Source of the DNA: Pseudomonas oryzihabitans
GTDB taxonomy: Bacteria; Pseudomonadota; Gammaproteobacteria; Pseudomonadales; Pseudomonadaceae
Assembly: GCF_014522265.1 (NCBI RefSeq)
Contig: NZ_CP017024.1
Coordinates: 655,501-719,500 of the forward strand
Reading direction: 5' to 3'
Length of the DNA stretch: 64,000 bases
This document shows, piece after piece, positions 55,324 through 64,000 of this stretch. The notes below the pieces were generated by a model. That model ran no database searches, was not told where the DNA came from, and was given only the letters and a program-made list of their open reading frames with translations. Position 1 is the first letter of the stretch. The number at the start of each line of letters is the position of its first letter. Both the position numbers and the translations under genes were made by a program.

Positions 55324-56154
55324 CTAGAGGCTAAGGGTGCCGCGGATGCAGTCCTGCACCGCGCCCCCCACCCAGATGCGGTCTGCGATACGGGCTACCC
55401 GTACCCGGCCGCGCCGGCCCAGCGCCGTGCCCTGGCTGGCCAGATAGCGCTCCGGCGCCAGGCCCGCCGGGATCAGCCACTGCGCCAGGCTGGCGTTGAG
55501 GCTGCCGGTGACCGGATCTTCGGCGAATTCCTCGCCCATCAGGGCGCGCACCTCGAATTGCGCCTCGGCATCGCTGCCCGTCCAGGGGGCGATCAGGCCG
55601 ACGTTGAGGCCTTCCAGGGCGGCATAGTCCGGGCGGATCGCCAGCAAGTCCTCACGACTCTCCAGGAGCACCGCGACCCAGCCGGGACCGTTGTCGGCCC
55701 ACTGGCTGGCCTGGATGCGTTCCGGCGAAAGACCGGTGCCGCGGGCGATGCGTGCCAGGACCTCGGGCTCCACCGCGCCGCCTCGCACCAGCGGCGGCGC
55801 GGCAAAGGCCAGTTCCTCCCCGGCGGCACGGATCGCCACCAGGCCGGCGCCGCATTCCTGGATCACCTCGCCGCCCTTGGGTCGTCCGCCTTCACGCAAC
55901 CAGACATGGCAGCTACCCAGGGTCGGATGACCGGCGAAGGGCAGCTCGCGCTGCGGGGTGAAGATGCGCACCCGGTAGTCCGCCGCTGGATCGGTGGGTT
56001 CGAGGAGAAAGGTGGTCTCCGACAGGTTGGTCCAGCGCGCCAGGGCGGCCATCTGCGCGGTGGAAAGCCCATCGGCGCCACAGACCACCGCCAGAGCATT
56101 GCCCTCCAGGGGGCGCTGGGCGAAGACATCGACCTGATGAAAGACGAGGGACAT
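55324..56154 (-). CDS. PhzF-family isomerase/epimerase-like protein
   Basis: Cytoplasmic protein of 276 residues with the PhzF (diaminopimelate epimerase-like) fold. FHQVDVFAQRPLEGNALAVV at the start, NLSETTFLLEP near 42 (conserved Glu), RIFTPQRELPFAGHPTLGS near 63 and EDPVTGSLNASLAQWL near 212 are the family hallmarks. The start at 56154 follows AGGAGT; the longer frame to 56217 is less likely. No phenazine genes are nearby, so the metabolic role is unknown. It is convergent with the phosphodiesterase gene, 7 bp apart. Confidence 0.92.
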   Translation of the reverse strand: MSLVFHQVDVFAQRPLEGNALAVVCGADGLSTAQMAALARWTNLSETTFLLEPTDPAADYRVRIFTPQRELPFAGHPTLGSCHVWLREGGRPKGGEVIQECGAGLVAIRAAGEELAFAAPPLVRGGAVEPEVLARIARGTGLSPERIQASQWADNGPGWVAVLLESREDLLAIRPDYAALEGLNVGLIAPWTGSDAEAQFEVRALMGEEFAEDPVTGSLNASLAQWLIPAGLAPERYLASQGTALGRRGRVRVARIADRIWVGGAVQDCIRGTLSL

Positions 56155-56267
56155 GACGGCGGACTCCTGGGGCAAAGAGCCGATTGTCCGCGGTCGGCAG
56201 GCGCTAGGAACAGCCACAGCCAGGTGGCCAAGGGGCCGTACAGAAGGGTGTTGCGCGTGGGATTCGC

Positions 56268-56292
56268 GTGGAAAACGCTGCGCGGTTTTCCA
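56268..56292. repeat. Intergenic hairpin, second repeat family
   Basis: TGGAAAAC-N8-GTTTTCCA (56269-56292). A sister copy lies at 62551-62578 with the loop GCTGCACG. It is a short family distinct from the GTAGGTTGG repeats but found in the same intergenic regions. Confidence 0.7.
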
Positions 56293-56330
56293 CTCTACGG
56301 TGTTGCCCTACGGCATCGACGCGGGGCTTG

Positions 56331-56591
56331 CCCTCACCCCAGCCCTCTCCCCGAGGGAGGGGGGGCGGTTCCGAGCGCAGGGTGGCGCCGCGCACGAATC
56401 ACGGGTCACCCGTAGGTTGGCGCTGAGCGCAGCGAAGCCCAACGGTCGGACCACCCGCCCTCACCCCAGCCCTCTCCCCGAGGGAGAGGGGGCGGTTCCG
56501 AGCGCAGGGCGGCGCCGCGCACGAATCACCGGTCACCCGTAGGTTGGCGCTGAGCGCAGCGAAGCCCAACAGGGGCGTCCGCCCTCACCCC
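56331..56591. repeat. Two-unit tandem REP array, about 126-bp period
   Basis: CCCTCACCCC occurs at 56331, 56458 and 56582, and GTAGGTTGGCGC at 56412 and 56538. Units again combine a CCCTCTCCCC...GGGGAGGG-type hairpin with the GTAGGTTGG...GAAGCCCAAC unit. Fills most of the 455-bp gap before the GntR gene; no gene is supported there. Confidence 0.88.
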
Positions 56592-56609
56592 GAAGGAAAG
56601 GGCAGTCCC

Positions 56610-57374
56610 TCACTCCATCGCTGGTCGCCCGAAAATTCGGGTTACCGCATCCAGGTGCGCGGCCATGGCCTGGCGGGCGGCGTCGGGGTCGTGGGCTTCC
56701 AGGGCGTCGAGGATGGCGAGGTGCTCCTGCTGGGAGCGGTCGGGCATGTCTTCCGGGGTGTAGCGGCGCTGCAGGAGCTGGAACATGCTGCCGTAGCGAT
56801 GGCCGAGCAGATGGCGCAGCAGCAGGGCATAGGCCGAGTTACCGCTGGCCTGGGCGATGCGGATATGGAACAGCCGGTCGCCGGGATGGGTGGTGGAGCC
56901 CAGGCGGTTGTCCTCGACGTTGCGACCATAGGCAGCGCGGATGCCGGCCAGTTCGCTGGCGCTGGCGTGCCGGGCGGCCAGGGCGGCGGCTTCCGGTTCC
57001 ACCAGGCGGCGCGCCTGCAGCAGGGCGAAGGGCGGGATCTCGGCGTCCAGATCCAGCGCCAGGCTCAGCTCCGGATCCATCTCCGCCCATTGGCCACGCC
57101 CAGCCAGCTCCAGCACCGGGGTGTCCGGTGGCGGCGGGGCACTGGGGGCGCAGACCCGTACGCCGTCGCCGACGCGCACGTCCACCAGGCCGATCACCTC
57201 CAGGGCGATCAGCGCCTCGCGCACCGAGGCGCGACTCACACCCAGTTGCTTGGCCAGTTCGCGCTCGGCGGGCAGGCAACTGCCCGGCGGGTATTCGCCG
57301 CCGTCGATAAGGGCGCGCAACTGGTCGGCGATCTGCCGGTAAAGCCGTGGTTTTTCAATCACCTGAAGGGGCAT
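56610..57374 (-). CDS. GntR-family (FadR/FCD) regulator of the fucose cluster
   Basis: Ligand-responsive repressor of 254 residues. The winged-helix N-terminus is YRQIADQLRALIDGGEYPPG and LPAERELAKQLGVSRASVRE; the C-terminal FCD helical bundle (about 90-250) has ARRLVEPEAAALAARHAS and a metal-type His pattern (HPGDRLFHIRIAQASGN, EHLAILDALEAHD). It is divergent from the L-fucose genes, with a palindrome between the two starts, so it most likely represses them and responds to a fucose-pathway intermediate. The ligand is inferred from context. Confidence 0.92.
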   Translation of the reverse strand: MPLQVIEKPRLYRQIADQLRALIDGGEYPPGSCLPAERELAKQLGVSRASVREALIALEVIGLVDVRVGDGVRVCAPSAPPPPDTPVLELAGRGQWAEMDPELSLALDLDAEIPPFALLQARRLVEPEAAALAARHASASELAGIRAAYGRNVEDNRLGSTTHPGDRLFHIRIAQASGNSAYALLLRHLLGHRYGSMFQLLQRRYTPEDMPDRSQQEHLAILDALEAHDPDAARQAMAAHLDAVTRIFGRPAME

Positions 57375-57457
57375 GGCGGTCTCGTCTCATGCAGCTCGCG
57401 CAGTCTGCCGCGAAAAAATCCTTGCCTGAGAGCCTAGCAGGGTCTAAACAATAGGAC

Positions 57458-57474
57458 CAATGGCCTGACCATTG
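57458..57474. promoter_or_regulatory. Operator-like palindrome in the fucose divergent promoter
   Basis: CAATGG-CCTGA-CCATTG is an exact inverted repeat with a 5-bp spacer, 52-68 bp before the first fucose gene and 84-100 bp before the GntR gene. Confidence 0.7.
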
Positions 57475-57525
57475 ACCGCTGGCGGTCGGGCACCTCACAA
57501 CAATAAGCAGCCAAGAGGTCTCCAC

Positions 57526-58266
57526 ATGAGTCACGCAGGCAAACGCGTCCTGGTCACCGCCGCCGGCCAGGGGATCGGCCGGGCCACCGCCCTCGCCTTC
57601 CATCGCGCCGGTGCCGAGGTCATCGCCACCGACATCAATGCCGCCGCCCTGGACAGCCTCGAAGGGCTGCAGACCCGGGTGCTCGACGTCACCGACGCGG
57701 CCGCCGTGACCGCCCTGGTCGCCGAGCTGGATAGCTTCGACGTGCTGTTCAACTGCGCCGGCTATGTCCACGCCGGCAGCATCCTCGATTGCGACGAAGA
57801 GGCCTGGCGCTTCTCCTTCGAACTCAATGCCACCGCCATGTACCGGATGATCCGCGCCGTGCTGCCCGGCATGCTGGCCCAGGGCGGCGGCTGCATCATC
57901 AACATGGCCTCGATCGCCTCCAGCCTCAAGGGCGTGGCCAATCGCTGCGCCTATGGCGCCAGCAAGGCGGCGGTGATCGGCCTGACCAAGTCGGTGGCCG
58001 CCGACTACGTCGGCCAGGGCATCCGCTGCAACGCCATCTGCCCCGGCACCGTGGATTCCCCCTCGCTGCACCAGCGCATCGCCGACCAGGCCGCCCGCGA
58101 AGGCCGCAGCGAAGCCGAGGTGCAGGCCGCCTTCGCCGCCCGCCAGCCGATGGGTCGCGTCGGTCGGCCGGAGGAGATCGCCGCCCTCGCCCTGTATCTT
58201 GCCTCCGACGCCGCCGCCTTCGTCACCGGGACCGCCCAGGTGATCGATGGTGGCTGGAGCGTCTGA
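57526..58266 (+). CDS. SDR dehydrogenase, likely 2-keto-3-deoxy-L-fuconate dehydrogenase
   Basis: NAD-dependent short-chain dehydrogenase of 246 residues. VTAAGQGIGRATALAF is the cofactor site, DINAAAL the acidic pocket for NAD preference, NCAG the structural motif, and catalytic Ser/Tyr/Lys lie in NMASIAS and YGASKAAV. The sequence resembles the KDF dehydrogenase/BDH2-type group. In the non-phosphorylating pathway it would oxidise 2-keto-3-deoxy-L-fuconate to the 2,4-diketo acid, the substrate of the next gene's hydrolase. The ATG at 57526 follows AAGAGG; the upstream frame start at 57472 overlaps the operator. Role is assigned from gene neighbours. Confidence 0.85.
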   Translation: MSHAGKRVLVTAAGQGIGRATALAFHRAGAEVIATDINAAALDSLEGLQTRVLDVTDAAAVTALVAELDSFDVLFNCAGYVHAGSILDCDEEAWRFSFELNATAMYRMIRAVLPGMLAQGGGCIINMASIASSLKGVANRCAYGASKAAVIGLTKSVAADYVGQGIRCNAICPGTVDSPSLHQRIADQAAREGRSEAEVQAAFAARQPMGRVGRPEEIAALALYLASDAAAFVTGTAQVIDGGWSV

Positions 58267-58309
58267 CGCCGTTTTTCGTCCGCACCCTTTTCCCCTCATA
58301 GGAGCTCCG

Positions 58310-59158
58310 ATGAAACTCTTGCGCTACGGCCCCCAGGGCCAGGAAAAACCCGGTCTGCTGGATGCCCAGGGCCGGCTTCGCGATCTCTCCGGCCAGGTGG
58401 CCGACCTCGCCGGCGAAGCGCTCGGCGCCGAGTCCCTGGCCCGCTTGCGCCAGCTGGACCCAAACAGTCTGCCGCTGGTGGACGGCACCCCGCGCCTGGG
58501 CCCCTGCGTGGGTCGGGTCGGCAAGTTCATCTGCATCGGTCTCAACTACGCCGACCACGCCGCCGAATCCGGCCTGGACGTACCCAAGGAACCGGTGGTG
58601 TTCAACAAGTGGACCAGCGCCATCTGCGGTCCCAACGACGCGGTGCAGATCCCCCGCGACTCGACCAAGACCGACTGGGAAGTGGAGCTGGGCGTGGTGA
58701 TCGGCAAGGCCGGACGCTACATCGACGAGGCCAATGCCCTGGACCATGTGGCCGGCTATTGCGTGGTCAACGACGTCTCCGAGCGCGAGTGGCAACTCGA
58801 ACGCGGCGGCACCTGGGACAAGGGCAAGGGCTTCGACACCTTCGGCCCGCTCGGCCCCTGGCTGGTCACCGCCGACGAGGTGGCCGATCCGCAAAATCTC
58901 GATCTCTGGCTGGAGGTGGACGGCCACCGCTACCAGAACGGCAACACCCGCACCATGATCTTCACGGTGGCCCAGATCATCGCCTACCTCAGCCGCTGCA
59001 TGAGCCTGCAACCGGGTGACGTCATCTCCACCGGCACCCCGCCGGGCGTGGGCATGGGCGTCAAGCCGCAGTCGGTGTACCTCAAGCCCGGCCAGGAAAT
59101 GCGCCTGGGCATCCAGGGCCTGGGCGAGCAGCACCAGCGCACCGTCGCCGCCGACTAG
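58310..59158 (+). CDS. FAH-family hydrolase, likely 2,4-diketo-3-deoxy-L-fuconate hydrolase
   Basis: Metal-dependent hydrolase of 282 residues in the fumarylacetoacetate hydrolase family. An N-terminal cap (MKLLRYGPQGQEKPGLLDAQ) is followed by FICIGLNYADHAAESG near 73, VFNKWTSAICGPND, DWEVELGVVIGK (metal Glu residues), and STGTPPGVGMG near 244. In the L-fucose route it cleaves the diketo acid to pyruvate and L-lactate. ATAGGAGC precedes the ATG. It is 43 bp after the SDR gene; a strong hairpin follows. Function inferred from family plus cluster. Confidence 0.88.
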   Translation: MKLLRYGPQGQEKPGLLDAQGRLRDLSGQVADLAGEALGAESLARLRQLDPNSLPLVDGTPRLGPCVGRVGKFICIGLNYADHAAESGLDVPKEPVVFNKWTSAICGPNDAVQIPRDSTKTDWEVELGVVIGKAGRYIDEANALDHVAGYCVVNDVSEREWQLERGGTWDKGKGFDTFGPLGPWLVTADEVADPQNLDLWLEVDGHRYQNGNTRTMIFTVAQIIAYLSRCMSLQPGDVISTGTPPGVGMGVKPQSVYLKPGQEMRLGIQGLGEQHQRTVAAD

Positions 59159-59189
59159 ACCCGACAGCACCATCCCTGCCTATCAGCCT

Positions 59190-59222
59190 CCCCGTGCCCG
59201 CTTTCATCGAGCGGGCACGGGG
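59190..59222 (+). other. 13-bp intercistronic hairpin in the fucose operon
   Basis: CCCCGTGCCCGCT and AGCGGGCACGGGG pair perfectly around a 7-nt loop; no T-run follows. It may adjust expression of the genes on either side. Confidence 0.8.
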
Positions 59223-59264
59223 CCGGGCTCGCTCAGCCCGCGAAATCCCCTCGAGGACAGCGCC

Positions 59265-60553
59265 ATGCCAACAACAATTACCGGCCTGCAGATCGAAGAC
59301 ATCCGCTTCCCCACCAGCCAGGCGCTGGATGGCTCCGATGCCATGAACCCCGATCCGGACTACTCCGCCGCCTACGTCATCCTGCAGACCGACCAGCCGG
59401 GGCTGGAAGGCCACGGTCTCACCTTCACCATCGGCCGCGGCAACGAGATCTGCTGCGCCGCCCTGCGCGCCCTGGAGCCGCGGGTGCGCGGCCTGACCCT
59501 GGAGTGGATCCAGGAAGATCCGGGCCGCTTCTGGCGCCATATCACCGGCGACAGCCAGTTGCGCTGGATCGGCCCGGACAAGGGCGCCATCCACCTGGCC
59601 ACCGGCGCGGTGGTCAACGCCGCCTGGGACCTCTGGGCGCGCGCCGTGGGCAAGCCGGTCTGGCGCCTGGTAGCGGAGATGAGCCCCGAGGAGCTGGTGC
59701 GCTGCATCGACTTCCGCTATCTCACCGACTGCATCACTCCCGAAGAGGCCCTGGCCCTGCTGCGCCAGCGCGCCGAGGGCAAGGCCGAGCGGCTGCAGCG
59801 CCTCGAAGCCGAGGGCTATCCCTGCTACACCACCTCGGCCGGCTGGCTCGGCTATCCCGACGACAAGCTGCGCCGCCTCTGCCAGGAGGCCATCGACGCC
59901 GGCTTCTCCCACATCAAGCTCAAGGTCGGTCGCGACCTCGCCGACGACATCCGCCGGGTGCGCATCGCCCGCGAGGTGATCGGCCCCGAGCGCCACCTGA
60001 TGATCGACGCCAACCAGGTGTGGGAAGTCGGCGAGGCCATCGACTGGGTGCGCGAACTGGCGTTCGCCAAGCCCTGGTTCATCGAGGAGCCCACCAGCCC
60101 CGACGACGTGGAAGGCCATCGCGCCATCCGCGAGGCGGTGGCGCCGGTCAAGGTGGCCACCGGCGAGATGTGCCAGAACCGCATCCTCTTCAAGCAATTC
60201 ATCATGCGCGGCGGTCTGGACGTGGTGCAGCTCGACGCCTGCCGCCTGGGCGGCCTCAACGAGGTGCTGGCGGTACAGCTGATGGCCGCCAAGTACGACC
60301 TGCCGGTCTGTCCCCATGCCGGCGGCGTGGGCCTCTGCGAATACGTGCAGCACCTGGCGATGATCGACTACCTCTGCGTCGCCGGCACCCATGAGGGCCG
60401 GGTGGTGGAATACGTCGACCACCTCCACGAACACTTCGAGGACCCCTGCCGGGTGCGCGGCGCCGCCTACCTGGCACCCCAGGCGCCGGGTTTCTCCATC
60501 GCCATCAAGGCCGCCTCCCGGGCGCGATATCGCCATGCCGGGGAGCAGCCGTC

Positions 60554-60557
<4 letters not shown>
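59265..60557 (+). CDS. L-fuconate dehydratase
   Basis: Mandelate-racemase-type enolase superfamily enzyme of 430 residues that dehydrates L-fuconate to 2-keto-3-deoxy-L-fuconate with Mg2+. IEDIRFPTSQALDGSDAMN at the start is characteristic of fuconate dehydratases. Catalytic elements are the Lys pair in FSHIKLKVGRDL (about 219-221), metal ligands in LMIDANQVWEVG, FIEEPTSPDDVEG and KVATGEMCQN, and the His base in VCPHAGGVGLCEY. GAGGAC precedes the ATG at 59265. It overlaps the lactonase gene by 4 bp. Length matches the family. Confidence 0.93.
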
Positions 60558-62187
<1,630 letters not shown>

Positions 62188-62197
62188 AGACGTGGCC

Positions 62198-62690
62198 GTA
62201 GGTTGGCACTGAGCGCAGCGAAGCCCAACAAGGGGCAGGCGACCTCACCCCAACCCTCTCCCAGAGGGAGAGGGGCGGTTCAGCGGATCGTGTTCAGGTT
62301 CGGCGTTAGCCGAGATCATCGGCGCGTGAAAAAGCCGCGCGCTCGACGTAGGTTGGCGCTGAGCACAGCGAAGCCCAACGAAGAGGACCACGGCAAGGCA
62401 CCTGTAGCGTGGACAACGGCGCAGCCTTGTCCACCCGCCGGGCACCGAAACCGCCGCTAAGGTGCAGGCCTGCCGCCGTGACCACCCTCACCCCAACCCT
62501 CTCCCGGAGGAGAGGGGGTGGCATCGGTGTCAGTGGCAGGATCATCCGTACGTGGAAAACGCTGCACGGTTTTCCACGCTACCCATCCACCGGAGGTTGG
62601 CGCTGAGCACAGCGAAGCCCAACGAAGAGGACCGCAGCGAGGCACCTGTAGCGTGGACAACGGCGCAGCCTTGTCCACCCGCCGGGCACC
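62198..62690. repeat. Cluster of REP units with a duplicated 99-bp segment
   Basis: The gap after the fucose operon holds GTAGGTTGG...GAAGCCCAAC units at 62200, 62348 and 62592, two CCCTCTCCC hairpins (62242-62277, 62478-62517), the TGGAAAAC hairpin (62551-62578) and two hairpins GTGGACAA...TTGTCCAC (62409-62434 and 244 bp later). Segments 62348-62446 and 62592-62690 are near-identical direct repeats. No gene is supported in 62188-62697. Confidence 0.9.
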
Positions 62691-62697
62691 CAACTCG

Positions 62698-62835
62698 CTA
62701 ACGCTTCGGACTCAAGGGACTGTCGTCCTGGTCTTCGCGCTCCTCGGTGGTGGTGGTGTTCGCCGAATCCGGCACGTCGCCGTATTCGTCGTAGTCGTGG
62801 GGGGTCTGCTGGTCGTCCGCGGGTTCGGGATTCAT
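62698..62835 (-). CDS. 45-residue acidic small protein
   Basis: Short minus-strand gene too small for usual callers. It encodes MNPEPADDQQTPHDYDEYGD, then VPDSANTTTTEEREDQ..., ending PLSPKR. It is very acidic and probably disordered; I recall similar short 'PLSPKR'-ending proteins in Pseudomonas but cannot name one. A GGAGT ribosome site lies 6 nt before the ATG. It stands between the repeat cluster and the TetR gene. Function unknown. Confidence 0.65.
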   Translation of the reverse strand: MNPEPADDQQTPHDYDEYGDVPDSANTTTTEEREDQDDSPLSPKR

Positions 62836-62895
62836 GAGGTACTCCAATAAAAGAAGTGCCCTCGGTGGAGTCCACCAGCCCTGGTGGCGTTCCCG

Positions 62896-63459
62896 CTAGA
62901 CCAGCGCCACCAGACGTTCGGCCACCCGGTCGAAGGGGTCGATGCTGCGCTGGGCCCGGCACAGCGGGATCACTCCCTGCACCGCCGCCACCAGCAGCGT
63001 GGCCAGCCCCGTGGCCGCTTGCTCTGTATGGCCGTGCTCGACCAGCGCCACCTGCAAGCGCGCCTCCCAGCGGCGATAGATGCCCGCCGCCGCGTCCAGC
63101 TCGCGCTGGGCGATCTCGTCCACCGGTTCTTCCACCGCCACCGCCATCACCGGGCAGCCGACGCGAAAATCCGAGTCCAGCAGGATGTCGCGCCAGAGCC
63201 GTAAAAAGCCCTGGATCCCCGCCAACGCCCCGGCCTGCAGCTGCCGCTCCAGATCGCGACTGACCTGGGCGCCGGCCAGCTCCACCGCTTCCACCACCAG
63301 CTGGTGCTTGCCGCCGGGAAAGTGATGATAGGTGGACCCCAGCGGCGCCTCGGCGCGCTTGATGGTCTCGCGGATGCTGGTGGCATTGAGGCCGTGCTGC
63401 GCCAGCATGGCCGACGCCGCCACCACCACCCGCTCCCGTACCGTCGACTGCTCGGTCAT
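62896..63459 (-). CDS. TetR-family regulator (LmrA/YxaF-like)
   Basis: Repressor of 187 residues. The helix-turn-helix spans about 25-48 (LNATSIRETIKRAEAPLGS, then YHHFPGGKHQLVVEA). The C-terminal domain (RVGCPVMAVAVEE, AATGLATLLVAAVQG) is of the LmrA/YxaF type. It is divergent from an alpha/beta hydrolase gene, with two matching 16-bp palindromes between the starts, so it likely represses both genes. Confidence 0.92.
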   Translation of the reverse strand: MTEQSTVRERVVVAASAMLAQHGLNATSIRETIKRAEAPLGSTYHHFPGGKHQLVVEAVELAGAQVSRDLERQLQAGALAGIQGFLRLWRDILLDSDFRVGCPVMAVAVEEPVDEIAQRELDAAAGIYRRWEARLQVALVEHGHTEQAATGLATLLVAAVQGVIPLCRAQRSIDPFDRVAERLVALV

Positions 63460-63472
63460 CCATTCTCCTTGC

Positions 63473-63488
63473 TATGACAGTCGTCATA
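63473..63488. promoter_or_regulatory. TetR operator 1
   Basis: TATGACAGTCGTCATA, an inverted repeat (TATGAC/GTCATA). It matches the second site at 12 of 16 positions and lies 14 bp upstream of the TetR start. Confidence 0.75.
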
Positions 63489-63505
63489 ATCTACCGTCCA
63501 GCCAT

Positions 63506-63521
63506 TATAACAACTGTCATA
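63506..63521. promoter_or_regulatory. TetR operator 2
   Basis: TATAACAACTGTCATA, the second copy, centred 33 bp (about three helical turns) from operator 1 and ending 12 bp before the hydrolase start. Confidence 0.72.
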
Positions 63522-63532
63522 GGGACCACCCC

Positions 63533-64000
63533 ATGCCAAGCGACGCCCTCGTCGAGGATTTGATCACCGCGGACGGTTATCGCCTCAGCACCAGTCGCTT
63601 TCCCGCCCAGGGGCCGCTGCAGGGACGGCTGATCGTCGCCGGCGCCACCGCCGTGCCCCAGGGCTTCTATCGGCGTTTCGCCCAGCACGCCGCGGCCCGC
63701 GGTTTCGAGACCCTGACCCTGGACTATCGCGGTGTCGGCCGTTCGGCGCCGGCCTCGCTCAAGGGCTTTCGCATGGACCTGCTGGACTGGGCGCGCCAGG
63801 ACCTCGCCGCCGCCGTGGACGTCATGGCCCAGGGCGACGTTCCCCTCTATCTGGTCGGCCATTCCTATGGCGGCCATGCCTTCGGCCTCCTGCCCAACCA
63901 CGCCAAGGTCGCCGGCTTCTATGTCTTCGGCACCAGCGCCGGCTGGTACGGCTACATGCCGCCGCTGGAAAGACTCAAGGTGCTGACCATGTGGAAACTG
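63533..64000 (+). CDS. Alpha/beta hydrolase, 3' end outside the window
   Basis: Partial gene: 156 codons are visible and the frame is open at the right edge. The N-terminal half is an alpha/beta hydrolase: GRLIVAGATAVPQGFYRRFA (oxyanion-loop region), LDYRGVGRSAPASLKGF, then the nucleophile elbow GHSYGGHAFGLL near residue 110. This resembles the YheT/esterase-like 'alpha/beta hydrolase family' proteins. AGGGA lies upstream of the ATG. The divergent TetR regulator and the paired operators indicate induction by a small molecule. Confidence 0.82.
   Translation, partial: MPSDALVEDLITADGYRLSTSRFPAQGPLQGRLIVAGATAVPQGFYRRFAQHAAARGFETLTLDYRGVGRSAPASLKGFRMDLLDWARQDLAAAVDVMAQGDVPLYLVGHSYGGHAFGLLPNHAKVAGFYVFGTSAGWYGYMPPLERLKVLTMWKL

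Overview
The window is 64 kb of a GC-rich (roughly two-thirds G+C) gammaproteobacterial chromosome, almost certainly Pseudomonas in the broad sense. Gene content and order in the first 18 kb follow what I remember of the P. aeruginosa PA0265-PA0296 neighbourhood (gabD, gabT, cysA-cysW-cysT-sbp, oscA, desA, a diguanylate cyclase, oprE, aguA and a spuI-type ligase), with losses and insertions. I cannot fix the species. There is no prophage, insertion sequence, CRISPR array, rRNA or conjugative gene; the window reads as core chromosome with small accessory cassettes and many palindromic intergenic repeats.

Layout. 0.4-6.3 kb: polyamine genes (gamma-glutamylputrescine synthetase-type ligase, agmatine deiminase), an OprE-type porin and a PAS-GGDEF diguanylate cyclase. 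6.4-11.9 kb: a membrane fatty-acyl desaturase divergent from a sulfate-uptake operon (oscA-sbp-cysTWA). 12-14.7 kb: a chemoreceptor with a C-terminal extension, convergent with an HDOD protein whose receiver domain lacks the usual aspartate. 14.8-17.8 kb: gabD-gabT, which with the polyamine genes gives parts of an agmatine/putrescine to GABA to succinate route. 18.1 kb: tRNA-Arg(CCG). 18.4-31.8 kb: small envelope proteins, a guanidine-II riboswitch with a guanidinium exporter, a PQQ-type sugar dehydrogenase, two oxidoreductases, a second chemoreceptor, an SDR/GH15/3-methyladenine glycosylase operon, a 115-bp tandem repeat array and a porin. 32-36 kb: pstSCAB under a Pho box, with no phoU next to it. 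36.3-38.4 kb: a manganese (yybP-ykoY) riboswitch with mntP. 38.5-44.4 kb: an envelope/metal module (phosphoethanolamine transferase-like enzyme, CDF metal exporter with a His-Asp repeat, cytochrome b561, PepSY protein, PmrAB/QseBC-like two-component system) with two matching PmrA-like promoters. 44.4-49.5 kb: two MFS transporters, MarR and AraC regulators and a truncated LeuA-like enzyme. 49.8-56.2 kb: hybrid histidine kinase, class II aldolase, a Pho-box phosphodiesterase and a PhzF-family protein. 56.6-62.2 kb: a complete non-phosphorylating L-fucose pathway (dehydrogenase, lactonase, dehydratase, second dehydrogenase, hydrolase) with a GntR/FCD regulator. 62.7-64 kb: a 45-residue acidic protein, and a TetR repressor divergent from an alpha/beta hydrolase cut by the window edge.

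Main points for follow-up: the paired PmrA-like promoters with identical spacing, the guanidine-II riboswitch that fixes a TTG start, the exact 115-bp tandem array, two candidate small RNAs, several small proteins, the truncated LeuA paralogue, and four convergent gene pairs that end on one shared CTAG or TTAG tetranucleotide. I saw no clearly new multi-gene defence or biosynthetic system. All functional calls come from reading sequence motifs and remembered family features; no database search was run.
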